Shown in pieces: positions 1 through 9,641 of a stretch of 64,000 nucleotides of DNA. Origin of the DNA: Neorhizobium galegae bv. officinalis (GTDB lineage Bacteria > Pseudomonadota > Alphaproteobacteria > Rhizobiales > Rhizobiaceae). The stretch covers positions 1 through 64,000 of the forward strand of contig CCRI01000020.1 of NCBI GenBank assembly GCA_000985875.1. Direction: 5' to 3'. The position numbers and the translations under genes were made by a program. Position 1 is the stretch's first letter, and the number at the start of each line of letters is the position of its first letter. Below the pieces are notes generated by a model. That model searched no databases, was not told the origin of the DNA, and saw nothing but the letters and a program-made list of their open reading frames with translations.

Positions 1-741
1 ATCGCCGCTGTCGGCGTCGCTGTCGCCGTCGCCGCCGTCGGCATCGCCGCCGTCGCCTTCACCGCCAATTGCAGCGCTTGCGGCAAGGCCACCGAGGCCG
101 TCGCCGCCGAGTGCGAACCCGCCGAGCGCCGTACCGCCGTTACCGCCGTCACCACCGTCGGCATCCGCATTGCTTCCGCCGTCACCGCCGCCACCGCCGG
201 TATTGATCCCTTCCGAGGCGATCGCAAAACCACCTTCGGCGGTCGGATTCATCTCGAACGAGCCGTCATTGCTGACGCTGGCGCTTTCGAGCTTGTCATT
301 GTCCTGGATGTTGGCGACCTGGCTGATGACATTACCGACATCGTTGCCTTCGCCGGTCAGCGCTTTATTCAGCACATCGTCGATGCGGATGTTGAACATC
401 CCGTCGATGGAACTGTCCGCCATATCGATATCGGCAAAATCGTCGTCCGACGGCAGGTACTCGTCAAGATTGACACCGACATCGACGGTGACAGTTGTCT
501 CGTTGAGGTTTGCATTGAAATTGCCGTTGCCGTTGAGGTTCAGGCTGCCGTTACCGTTCAGGTTCAGGTTGCCGTTGCCATTCCCGTTTCCGTTGAGGTT
601 CGTCGAGTCGCTCGACTGGCTCTGGGTTTGGTCGCTGGCCTGCTGTTGCTGCTGTTGTTCCTGCTGCTGTTGCTGCTGTTGCTGCTCCTGGCTATCAGGA
701 TCGTCGACCAAGGTGTCGAACACGCTGCGTTTATCTACCAT
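1..741 (-). CDS. Low-complexity Gln/Asn-Gly/Asp-rich protein, C-terminus cut by window edge
   Basis: The start is an ATG at 741 with GAGGA 8 nt upstream; 247 codons are open to position 1 with no stop. After MVDKRSVFDTLVDDPDSQ comes a poly-Gln stretch (about residues 19-34), then an Asn-Gly-Asn-Leu repeat tract (about 48-80), a short non-repetitive acidic section containing VDVGVNLDEYLPSDDDFADI (about 85-175), and finally a Gly/Asp/Ala-rich tail (GGDGGNGG, GDGGDADGG). There is no signal peptide and no recognisable catalytic domain. The acidic Gly-Asp tail could bind calcium or act as a flexible surface polymer, but this is only inference from composition. It is transcribed divergently from the LuxR gene at 1379. 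The GCC/GTC-rich + strand here is the complement of this coding repeat, not a separate gene. Function unknown. Confidence 0.7.
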   Translation of the reverse strand, partial: MVDKRSVFDTLVDDPDSQEQQQQQQQQEQQQQQQASDQTQSQSSDSTNLNGNGNGNGNLNLNGNGSLNLNGNGNFNANLNETTVTVDVGVNLDEYLPSDDDFADIDMADSSIDGMFNIRIDDVLNKALTGEGNDVGNVISQVANIQDNDKLESASVSNDGSFEMNPTAEGGFAIASEGINTGGGGGDGGSNADADGGDGGNGGTALGGFALGGDGLGGLAASAAIGGEGDGGDADGGDGDSDADSGD

Positions 742-1378
742 CACACAGTCCTCTTACTGACTGCGACAGCGTGACCGCCATTCATCTTTTTGGGGGTCTT
801 TGCTCGTCGCGGTTGAAATGAGTCATTTACCTCTGGCGAGAAGGCGCGCGTCAACGCGACCGTTCGCCGGTCTTTCTCTCGTGATGTCTGATTTTTTTCC
901 TCTCCCTACGTTTCCCGAGAGACTTGGAATGAGCGGCGCGTGGTTCGCATACTCACTACATTTTGCACCGACGAGCATTCTTCAGCGCTCGTTCTTCCAG
1001 TGCTTCGGGATGGGAGCACTCTGTCCCTAATGGGCAGAAGAAATAAGGTGATATTTCGATCTAGCGCAACCTGATGAATACTACGTGAGCATAGTTAGAT
1101 GGGCTATATGATCTAACCAAGAAGACGTATACCAAATCTGGGCGAAATTACCCTTATGTATGCAGCAACGCGTTCACAACGGGAGGAAGTGCGGCATGAT
1201 CATGGTACGTTCTCCTGGAAACGACCTTGAAGGCCTCATTCTGTGGCCGATTCGATCTATTCCATAAATCCTTCGGTCTATTCCCACCATTCGGCTCTTG
1301 GTTTACCGTTCCCTAATAAGATCTTCGGAGCAGCACTTTGCGTGTACTTTCGATCAACGACGGGAGGGGGATATTTCC
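742..1378. other. Intergenic region of 637 bp, divergent promoters
   Basis: No convincing gene is seen. The stretch from about 1030 to 1340 is clearly more AT-rich than its surroundings and should hold the promoter of the LuxR gene; the left part should hold that of the low-complexity gene. Short open frames here have weak starts and no recognisable protein composition. The only clear structured element is the inverted repeat at 1094-1117. Confidence 0.5.
1094..1117. repeat. Inverted repeat GTTAGAT-N10-ATCTAAC
   Basis: Perfect 7-bp arms are separated by 10 bp in the AT-rich region about 265 bp upstream of the LuxR start. The spacing of one helical turn fits a dimeric regulator site; it could also be a small hairpin. 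No second copy was noticed in the window. Confidence 0.4.
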
Positions 1379-2191
1379 ATGCAAATTCCGCATGGTCTTT
1401 CGCAACATGTCGGCTTGGATTTGGCAACAAACGCCTTGAAGAGAATGAATGCGATCCGAACACTCCTCTTCATCTGCTCACCTGGGACAATATCCACCGC
1501 AATGACGGCGGCTATCGAAAGTGAGTTTCCCTGGCTCAGCGTCAAGACGGTCCCCGACCTGAAACTGGCCTCGGTGGAATTCGACAATCCGGTCCAGCTC
1601 GTGTTGGCGGACGTCCGCCTTGCCTCTGCTCTCGCCGAGTACTGGCCGGAGCTCGCCAGGCACCATCCAGCTGCGACCCTTGCGCTGATGGGTACCGACG
1701 ATGGCGAGATAGCCTCCGATCATCGAATGGCGAAAGAGCTTGAAATCGTCCAGGGTATCCTGCCGTTCAACGTCAATCTCGACGTCTTCCTGTCAGGCCT
1801 GCGGATCATATTGAAGGGTGGTACATATTTCCCTTCTACAGGTTATCGGGCCCCGAGAAGCGCCCCTCTCGAAGGGGAAGAGCCGGCGGATATCAAGCCA
1901 GCCTTCTATCAAGCCGGCAAACCGGCGATCGAAAAGCTGACAAAACGTGAGAACGAAATTCTTGTCAGGATGGCCATGGGCAACCAGAACAAGATCATTG
2001 CGGCAGCGCTGGGCCTATCCGAACATACCGTGAAGATTCATATCCACAACATTATTACCAAACTCGGCGTGCATAACAGGACGGAAGTCGTGGCTCTCTA
2101 TTTCGAATATAGACGCAAGGATACGACCGGCAATGCAGGCGACACGAACCGCGGTCAGGACGACCGCTCCCTCTCAGGCGACAAGTACTAG
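1379..2191 (+). CDS. LuxR-family transcriptional regulator
   Basis: A 270-residue protein with a receiver-like N-terminal half (LLFICSPGTIS, QLVLADVR) and a C-terminal LuxR/NarL helix-turn-helix at about residues 200-258 (LTKRENEILVRMA, LGLSEHTVKIHIHNI). The chosen ATG at 1379 follows GGGAGGGGG with 8 nt spacing; an upstream in-frame start at 1298 has no ribosome site and adds 27 unconvincing residues. The N-terminal half does not show a full phosphorylation pocket, so it may be a pseudo-receiver. It is divergent from the low-complexity gene and overlaps the next gene by 59 nt, suggesting translational coupling. Target genes are not evident from the sequence. Confidence 0.85.
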   Translation: MQIPHGLSQHVGLDLATNALKRMNAIRTLLFICSPGTISTAMTAAIESEFPWLSVKTVPDLKLASVEFDNPVQLVLADVRLASALAEYWPELARHHPAATLALMGTDDGEIASDHRMAKELEIVQGILPFNVNLDVFLSGLRIILKGGTYFPSTGYRAPRSAPLEGEEPADIKPAFYQAGKPAIEKLTKRENEILVRMAMGNQNKIIAAALGLSEHTVKIHIHNIITKLGVHNRTEVVALYFEYRRKDTTGNAGDTNRGQDDRSLSGDKY

Positions 2192-2666
2192 GCTCCAGGA
2201 CATCCTGCTTCTGATCGGGCAGCTCAACTATACCTGGACCAATACGGAAAGCCTGCTGATCCACATGATCGCAGGCCTTGCCCAGGTGGACAAGGAAACG
2301 GCGATCGTCATCTTCCTGACCTTGAATACGACCCGCGCTCGGGTCGATCTCGTGGAACGGTTGACCAAGATGCGCAAGACAGCGCCGGTCTGCCGCAAGG
2401 AAATCCTGGAGGCTACTCGTCGTCTTTCTGACGAAGCGAAGCTTCGCAACAAATACAATCATTGCATCTATTCATTCGATCCGGACAGCGGCCGCAACGT
2501 CACGCAATCGATGCGGATCTTCGAAAGCCGGGACGAGATCAAATACGGAAAGATCGAGGAGCTCGATGCGCGCGAGATCGGCCGGATCCGCGAAAGCATC
2601 AATTCGCTCGTCGCGATCAACAGGATGTTCTGGGACATCACCGAACGTTACGGCTTCCCCACCTGA
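2133..2666 (+). CDS. Conserved hypothetical, predicted all-helical
   Basis: A 177-residue soluble protein with no recognised family. The sequence is rich in long amphipathic helices (LLIGQLNYTWTNTESLLIHMIAGL, then LVERLTKMRK and RRLSDEAKLRNKYNH). The WTNTESLL and RNKYNH pieces recall small rhizobial proteins of unknown function. The ATG at 2133 lies inside the end of the LuxR gene (59-nt overlap) with a weak AAGGAT 12 nt upstream; no better start exists before the helical part, so the true start could be a non-ATG codon nearer 2190. Probably co-transcribed with the regulator. Function unknown. Confidence 0.6.
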   Translation: MQATRTAVRTTAPSQATSTRLQDILLLIGQLNYTWTNTESLLIHMIAGLAQVDKETAIVIFLTLNTTRARVDLVERLTKMRKTAPVCRKEILEATRRLSDEAKLRNKYNHCIYSFDPDSGRNVTQSMRIFESRDEIKYGKIEELDAREIGRIRESINSLVAINRMFWDITERYGFPT

Positions 2667-2680
2667 ACCTCAGCAAGGCC

Positions 2681-2947
2681 TTACCCGAGGCCCGACACCG
2701 CCATGCCGGGCAGGAAGCCGTTGAGCGCATCGGCCAGCGTGACGATCGATATGAGATGGCCGGAATCGTCGGTGATGGAAATCGCCTGCAAAGCCAGGGC
2801 TTCACCTTGCTGAATATGCTCGACGACGATGTCTCTCATTCCGGATATGACTTCGGCCGTGGCTCTCTCGATATCGAGGAAGTCGAGGCCTTCGGTATCG
2901 GGAATAAAACCGTCTTTCAGATCGACATTCAGGAAATATCTCACCAT
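2681..2947 (-). CDS. DUF6894-type small protein
   Basis: An 88-residue protein beginning MVRYFLNVDLKDGFIPDTEG, the typical opening of the small Rhizobiales DUF6894 family (aromatic strand, then a D-x-x-G-x-E/D-G turn and a helix with A-x-x-E). GGAGG stands 10 nt before the ATG at 2947, preferred over an upstream in-frame start at 3025. It ends 14 bp from the stop of the preceding + strand gene, tail to tail. The role of the family is unknown. Confidence 0.7.
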   Translation of the reverse strand: MVRYFLNVDLKDGFIPDTEGLDFLDIERATAEVISGMRDIVVEHIQQGEALALQAISITDDSGHLISIVTLADALNGFLPGMAVSGLG

Positions 2948-3164
2948 GGAACCCAACCTCCCGGGGATAGCGTGGCGGCCACTCGAAATGCGAAATCCAA
3001 CCCGCGGCAGAAGTGGCGGTGACAATCTGAAGCGTCTACTCCCACATCTCCCGATCTGCGCTTAGGCTCAATCAGAACATGAGTAGATATATAAATTACT
3101 CATGGTCCCGGTCAATCCGGAATTGGCAGCTTACCATAGAAATAGGGCTTTAAATCTTCGCACT

Positions 3165-3458
3165 TCACCGGCTTTGCGGATGACCCTTAGGCTCGATCGC
3201 GTGCCTCTCCGCCAGCCAGCGCCTTGCCGCATGCATATTGATACTCGCCCAATCACGGTTCAGCTCTGAAATGAACAAGCTGTCATTCTGGATGATAGAT
3301 TCCTGAAGATATTGCTGCAATTCTGAAGCATCTCCGTCGAATTCCACTAACCATGCGCTTCCTGATAACTTGCAGGTTACAAGCGGCTGAATCCTTTTGC
3401 GCGCCCGATTGTATGATTCAACCTTCTCGAATTCCAATATAACTAGAAACACTGCCAT
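3165..3458 (-). CDS. SinR-like small protein (ferredoxin-like, Cas2-related fold)
   Basis: A 97-residue protein starting MAVFLVILEFEKVESYNR with GGAGG 8 nt upstream of the ATG at 3458. The layout matches the SinR-like family: an initial hydrophobic strand, a helix with basic residues, SGSAWLVEF (second strand), a helix with YLQESI, and a strand SLFISELNRDW followed by a tryptophan-containing C-terminal helix (ARRWL). SinR-like proteins share the fold of Cas2, but no CRISPR array or cas gene lies nearby, so a CRISPR role is not supported. The region is more AT-rich than its neighbours. Function unknown. Confidence 0.55.
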   Translation of the reverse strand: MAVFLVILEFEKVESYNRARKRIQPLVTCKLSGSAWLVEFDGDASELQQYLQESIIQNDSLFISELNRDWASINMHAARRWLAERHAIEPKGHPQSR

Positions 3459-3584
3459 GCATCGCACCTCCAGGCCGGAGGAAACAATTATTGGCGGGCA
3501 AAGTTCCATTGAGTTGATTCAGGAGGATCTTTGGCAAGGCCGCAGGCTTTATAAAGGAACCCCACCTTGATGTGTGGCTTTGCG

Positions 3585-3809
3585 CTACATCGGATCGCTC
3601 TGCGAAACCTTGAAGGTGATCTCGATGCCGGGCAGCTTCGGCAAGACCCGCACCACGTCCGGATATTTGTCCAGGTCGTGCAACGCGAGACAGCGGGGAC
3701 ATGGCATCTCAACGGCGCCGCAGCCGCAGCATCGGGTACCGGTATACGGTTTGGCAGGATGAGCTTCGCAAACCCAGCCCGTGTCCTTGCAGTCTCCGCA
3801 CCTGAACAT
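3585..3809 (-). CDS. Small Cys-rich zinc-ribbon-like protein
   Basis: A 74-residue protein starting MFRCGDCKDTGWVCEAHP with GAGGA 8 nt upstream of the ATG at 3809. It contains CxxC (residues 4-7), a single C and H at CEAH, then CCGCG and CPRC, enough ligands for one or two zinc sites. This pattern is a common small conserved protein in Rhizobiales whose function has not been established. The C-terminal half (YPDVVRVLPKLPGIEITFKV) is not Cys-rich and may be a species-specific extension. Confidence 0.7.
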   Translation of the reverse strand: MFRCGDCKDTGWVCEAHPAKPYTGTRCCGCGAVEMPCPRCLALHDLDKYPDVVRVLPKLPGIEITFKVSQSDPM

Positions 3810-4101
3810 GAGCGAAATCCTCTCTGATCCGCAGGCTCGGAGGATAACACGCGCGTGAGTCGCGGGCAGTTGCGCCAAATGAGCTATATCCATAGGCCTA
3901 TCGGCTTAGTGGCTGATGGAAGATATGGGGCGCTTTCAGGCGGAGCGGCGCTCCATCGAGATTCATGGCGCTCGGTGGCGGCCATCACCCTGAGCGCCCC
4001 TGCCGTGATGACGCTGCGCGACCAGATCGCTCAAAATATCATCCAGTTGATCACGATCCAGATCCACGGCATAACCGACCCGAACAGCCGGGACGTTTAA
4101 G

Positions 4102-4686
4102 ATGGATGAAAAGTTCGACATCGGTGCACGCCTCAACGCCATGCGTGCGGCCGCCGGCCTTTCGCAGCGCCAGCTCGCCGAAAGGGCCGGCGTGCCGCAT
4201 GCGCAGATATCGAATGTAGAAACCAACAAGGTCAGCCCGTCCGTTTCGACGCTCCGCAAGATCCTGAACGGTCTCGGCGTCGGGATGGGCGATTTTTTCG
4301 AGCCGGAACGCAGCCCGCCGAAAGGCCCGTTCTTCTCGGCAAACGAACTGGTCGACTTGACTTCGAAGGTTGCCGCATCGCCGATTGCGGGTGGTGACGG
4401 CACACTGATCTTCCGCCAGATCGGCGATGCGCGGGCGCATAACCTGCAGATCCTCCACGAGATCTACGGGCCCTATGCGGATACGGGGGAGACCCTGTTG
4501 CAGCACGCGTCCTCGGAGGGTGGCTATGTGGTCGAGGGTGAGCTGGAAGTGACGGTCGGCGGCGACGTCCGCGTCCTCAAGGCCGGCGAGGCTTACCTCT
4601 TCGACAGCCGCACGCCTCACCGGTTCCGCAACCTCTCGGACCGGCAGACGATCGTCATCTCGGCCTGCTCGCCGCCCTATCTCTGA
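4102..4686 (+). CDS. XRE-cupin transcriptional regulator (PuuR-like)
   Basis: A 194-residue regulator with an N-terminal XRE helix-turn-helix (about 8-62: LNAMRAAAGLSQRQLAERAG, HAQISNVETNK) and a C-terminal cupin barrel (about 110-190: EGGYVVEGELEVTVGG, AYLFDSRTPHRF). This architecture is that of PuuR/SutR-type repressors that bind a small metabolite in the cupin. It sits 72 bp upstream of a GabT-like aminotransferase in the same direction, which suggests control of polyamine, GABA or omega-amino acid degradation; the ligand is inferred, not shown. Confidence 0.88.
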   Translation: MDEKFDIGARLNAMRAAAGLSQRQLAERAGVPHAQISNVETNKVSPSVSTLRKILNGLGVGMGDFFEPERSPPKGPFFSANELVDLTSKVAASPIAGGDGTLIFRQIGDARAHNLQILHEIYGPYADTGETLLQHASSEGGYVVEGELEVTVGGDVRVLKAGEAYLFDSRTPHRFRNLSDRQTIVISACSPPYL

Positions 4687-4758
4687 TTTTTCAAATCTCT
4701 CTTGCTCAAAATAATGAGCAAGACTATAGCTGAGTCATCGACCTCAGGGGATATCGTC

Positions 4759-6066
4759 ATGACCGTTTCAGCAGATCTGCAGTCCCGCCAGAAAGCCGCC
4801 GTCGCGGGCGGCGTCGGAACCCGAGGCATTTTTGCCGAAAAGGCCTTGAATGCGCAGCTCTGGGACGTTGACGGCAAGCGCTTCATCGATTTCGCCGCCG
4901 GCATCGCGGTCAACAATACCGGCCATCGGCATCCGTCCGTCATGCGCGCCGTCGCCGAACAGGCCGAGCACTTCACCCACACCTGCTTCCATGTCGCGCC
5001 CTACGAAGGTTATGTCAGGCTCGCCGAGCGGCTGAACGCGATGGCGCCGACCGGAGCCGAAAACCGCACCATGCTGGTGACGACCGGCGCCGAGGCGGTC
5101 GAGAACGCGGTGAAGATCGCTCGCGCCCATACCGGCCGTGCCGGCGTCATCGCCTTTTCAGGCGCCTTCCACGGCCGTACCATGCTCGGCATGGCCCTGA
5201 CCGGCAAGGTCATGCCCTACAAGAAGAACTTCGGTCCTTTCCCCGCCGACATCTACCATGCGCCCTTCCCCAACCCCTATCTCGGTTTCTCGATCGAGGA
5301 AGCAATTGCCGGCCTCGATCGGCTCTTTGCAGCCGACGTCGATCCGGAACGGATCGCGGCCTTCATCGTCGAACCGGTCCAGGGCGAAGGCGGCTTCAAC
5401 GTCGCACCGAAGGAATTCCTCGTCCACCTTCGCGAAGTCGCCGACAAATACGGCATCGTGCTGATTGCCGACGAAATCCAGGCGGGCATGGCGCGCACCG
5501 GCAGGATGTTCGGCTTCGAGCATGCCGGCGTGAAGCCGGATATGATCACCATGGCAAAGGGCCTTGCCGGCGGCTTCCCGCTTTCGGCCGTCACCGGCAG
5601 GGCCGAGATCATGAACGCCGCCCATCCGGGTGGGCTGGGCGGCACCTATGCCGGCAATCCGCTGAGCGTCGCTGCCGCCAATGCCGTGCTCGACGTCATC
5701 GAAGATGAGAAGTTGTGCGAACGCGCCGCCGAAGTCGGCCGCCGGATCACCGAGCGGCTGACGGCAATCGCCTCCCGCCAGGGCATGGAGCATATCGGTG
5801 ACGTGCGCGGCCTCGGCGCCATGGTCGCGTTCGAACTGGTGGAAGATCGCCAGTCGAAGACGGCATCGCCTGCACTTACCAACCGCATCGTCGCAGAAGC
5901 GGAAGCCCGCGGCCTCATCCTCCTGTCTTGCGGGACACGCCTCAATGTGATCCGTTTGCTGCCGCCGCTCACCGTCGAGTGGGACGTTCTGGAGGAAGGG
6001 CTCGCCATTCTCGAAGCGTCGATCGAAGCAGCGTTCTCCGACGCAACCGCTTCGGTAGCCGCTTGA
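4759..6066 (+). CDS. gabT: 4-aminobutyrate aminotransferase-like class III aminotransferase
   Basis: A 435-residue class III PLP aminotransferase of normal length. Visible features are the GAEAVENAVKIAR helix, FSGAFHGRT, the PLP-holding Asp in IADEIQAGMARTG (D238), and the Schiff-base lysine in MITMAKGLAGG (K267). The ATG at 4759 follows AGGGG; in-frame starts upstream from 4702 are less likely because the family normally begins close to this point. It transfers the amino group of GABA or a related omega-amino acid to 2-oxoglutarate in the cytoplasm. The XRE-cupin gene upstream is its likely regulator. A paralogue acting on another omega-amino acid cannot be excluded, since no gabD lies next to it. 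Confidence 0.85.
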   Translation: MTVSADLQSRQKAAVAGGVGTRGIFAEKALNAQLWDVDGKRFIDFAAGIAVNNTGHRHPSVMRAVAEQAEHFTHTCFHVAPYEGYVRLAERLNAMAPTGAENRTMLVTTGAEAVENAVKIARAHTGRAGVIAFSGAFHGRTMLGMALTGKVMPYKKNFGPFPADIYHAPFPNPYLGFSIEEAIAGLDRLFAADVDPERIAAFIVEPVQGEGGFNVAPKEFLVHLREVADKYGIVLIADEIQAGMARTGRMFGFEHAGVKPDMITMAKGLAGGFPLSAVTGRAEIMNAAHPGGLGGTYAGNPLSVAAANAVLDVIEDEKLCERAAEVGRRITERLTAIASRQGMEHIGDVRGLGAMVAFELVEDRQSKTASPALTNRIVAEAEARGLILLSCGTRLNVIRLLPPLTVEWDVLEEGLAILEASIEAAFSDATASVAA

Positions 6067-6160
6067 GCCTTCGTCGCCGCTGACCGCGGGATCGATCCGG
6101 CCCGCGGTTTCTCTTGGTCGCAGTAGCCCTTGGGCATGCTGCAAAGATAAGGAAAAGCGC

Positions 6161-7714
6161 ATGAACGGCGCCGATATGCTGTGTGACGTCCTTCTGGTGA
6201 ACGGCGTCGATGTCTGCTTTGCCAATCCCGGCACGTCGGAAATGCATTTCGTCGCAGCGCTCGACCGCAAGCCGGCCATGCGCTGCGTGCTCGGTCTGTC
6301 GGAAGGCGTCGTCACGGGTGCCGCCGATGGTTATGCCCGCATGGCGGACAAGCCGGCCGCCACCCTTCTCCACCTCGGCCCCGGCCTCGCCAACGGCCTT
6401 GCCAACCTCCACAATGCCCGCCGCGCTCGCACGCCGATGCTAAACGTCGTCGGCGACCATGCCTCCTATCACCTTCAATATGACGCGCCATTGACCAGCG
6501 ATATCGAAAGCCTGGCCCGGCCGATGTCCCATTGGGTCGGACGCGCGAGCGGCGCGACGGATATTCGCCGTTGCACCGAAGAAGGTTATGCCGCCGCACT
6601 CGCCAATCGCGGCGTCTCGACCATGATCCTTCCGGCAGACGCTGCCTGGGGCGACGTCTCGCCGGAAACGCTGACGCCCGCGGCAACCCCTGAGCCGCGC
6701 GCGATCGACCCCGACGCCCTGAAGGCCTCCGTTGCTGCGTTGCGCAGCGGCAAGCGTGTCGTCCTCATGCTCGCCGGCCAGGCCCTCCGGGAAAAGCCGG
6801 TCGAGACTGCCGGGCGCATCGCAGCCGCCACCGGCGCTGTGCTTTTCTCCACGTCCTCCGGCCGCAGCGCCCGCGGCGCCGGACGCGCGGTCGTCAGGCC
6901 GGTGCCCTACAAGATCGATCTTGCGCTCGAAGCGCTCCAGGATTTCGAGGTCGCCATCTGCATCGGTGGCCCACGGCCGGTCACCTTCTTTGCCTATCCC
7001 GGAAAACCGAGCACCACCCTGCCCCCTTCCTGCGAGGTCATACAACTGGCGGAGCACGAACACGATCTTGGCGACGTGCTGGCGACGCTCGCCGATGCAC
7101 TCGGGATCAAGCCGGATGCGGATTTCGTCCGCAACCGGTTCGCGCAGAACGATATCCAGGTGCCCGCCGGAGCGCTGACCCCCGATGCGATCAGCTTCGC
7201 GATCGGCCGCCGGCTGCCGGAAAACGCAGTCATCATCGATGAGGGCCTGACCTCCGTCGGCCAGTATCCTCTCTTGGCACCGGGGCTGCCGCCGCATGAG
7301 CACCTGCCGATCACCGGCGGCGCCATCGGCATCGGCATTCCGCTGGCGGCAGGTGCCGCGATCGGAGCGCCGGACCGCAAGGTGGTCGCGATGCAGGCCG
7401 ACGGCAGCGGCATGTACACCGTGCAGGGCCTCTGGACCCAGGCGCGCGAACAACTCGACGTCGTCACCATCGTCTTCGCCAACAGCGCCTACCGTATCCT
7501 CCAGGGCGAGATGACCAATGTCGGCGTCAACGCCTACGGCCGCAATGCCCGGCGCATGCTCGATCTCGATGCGCCGAAGCTCGACTGGTGCTCGCTTGCG
7601 AAAGGTCTTGGCGTCGAGTCCGGCCGCGCGACGACGATCAAGGAATTCGTCAAGCTGTTCGACGGCGCGCTCAGCCGCAAGGGACCGTTCCTGATCGAGG
7701 CCGTCATCGACTGA
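6161..7714 (+). CDS. Thiamine-diphosphate enzyme, acetolactate synthase large-subunit-like
   Basis: A 517-residue ThDP enzyme of the acetolactate synthase/benzoylformate decarboxylase superfamily. The N-terminal pyrimidine-binding domain carries FANPGTSEM and the catalytic-glutamate region LSEGVVTGAADGYARM; the C-terminal ThDP/Mg domain has DGSGMYTVQGLWTQAREQLDV. AAGGA is 8 nt before the ATG. It is shorter than biosynthetic IlvB (about 570-590 residues) and has no small subunit next to it, so a catabolic decarboxylase or carboligase is at least as likely as branched-chain synthesis. It follows the gabT-like gene by 94 bp and may be in the same transcript. Confidence 0.8.
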   Translation: MNGADMLCDVLLVNGVDVCFANPGTSEMHFVAALDRKPAMRCVLGLSEGVVTGAADGYARMADKPAATLLHLGPGLANGLANLHNARRARTPMLNVVGDHASYHLQYDAPLTSDIESLARPMSHWVGRASGATDIRRCTEEGYAAALANRGVSTMILPADAAWGDVSPETLTPAATPEPRAIDPDALKASVAALRSGKRVVLMLAGQALREKPVETAGRIAAATGAVLFSTSSGRSARGAGRAVVRPVPYKIDLALEALQDFEVAICIGGPRPVTFFAYPGKPSTTLPPSCEVIQLAEHEHDLGDVLATLADALGIKPDADFVRNRFAQNDIQVPAGALTPDAISFAIGRRLPENAVIIDEGLTSVGQYPLLAPGLPPHEHLPITGGAIGIGIPLAAGAAIGAPDRKVVAMQADGSGMYTVQGLWTQAREQLDVVTIVFANSAYRILQGEMTNVGVNAYGRNARRMLDLDAPKLDWCSLAKGLGVESGRATTIKEFVKLFDGALSRKGPFLIEAVID

Positions 7715-7738
7715 TGACGGGAAGATTGTTCGCAGCCG

Positions 7739-9574
<1,836 letters not shown>

Positions 9575-9613
9575 GATCGTTCCCTTCTTATTGTCCTCGG
9601 CGGTGCGTGGAGC

Positions 9614-9634
9614 CCCTCCCCCTTGTGGGGAGGG
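9614..9634. repeat. Short hairpin between SelA-like and ABC ATPase genes
   Basis: CCCTCCCC and GGGGAGGG form a perfect 8-bp stem with a 5-nt loop in the 67-bp gap between the two minus-strand genes. It resembles the ends of the RIME-like palindromes elsewhere in the window and may stabilise or attenuate the transcript. Confidence 0.5.
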
Positions 9635-9641
9635 CTGTACC

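Noticed and set aside
1..170. Short tandem GCC/GTC-rich words that resemble a repeat array
   Set aside because: They are the complement of the Gly/Asp/Ala coding repeat of the minus-strand protein; unit lengths follow codons and no CRISPR-type spacer pattern exists.
170..760. Open frame of 196 codons on the + strand
   Set aside because: Leu/Pro/Cys-rich composition is the antisense shadow of the Gln/Asn/Gly-rich gene; the opposite strand has a good ribosome site.
800..1030. Open frame of 76 codons on the + strand
   Set aside because: No ribosome site, no recognisable composition, and it lies in the divergent promoter region.
3165..3458. Possible cas2 gene
   Set aside because: No CRISPR array or other cas gene is seen; the SinR-like label fits better.
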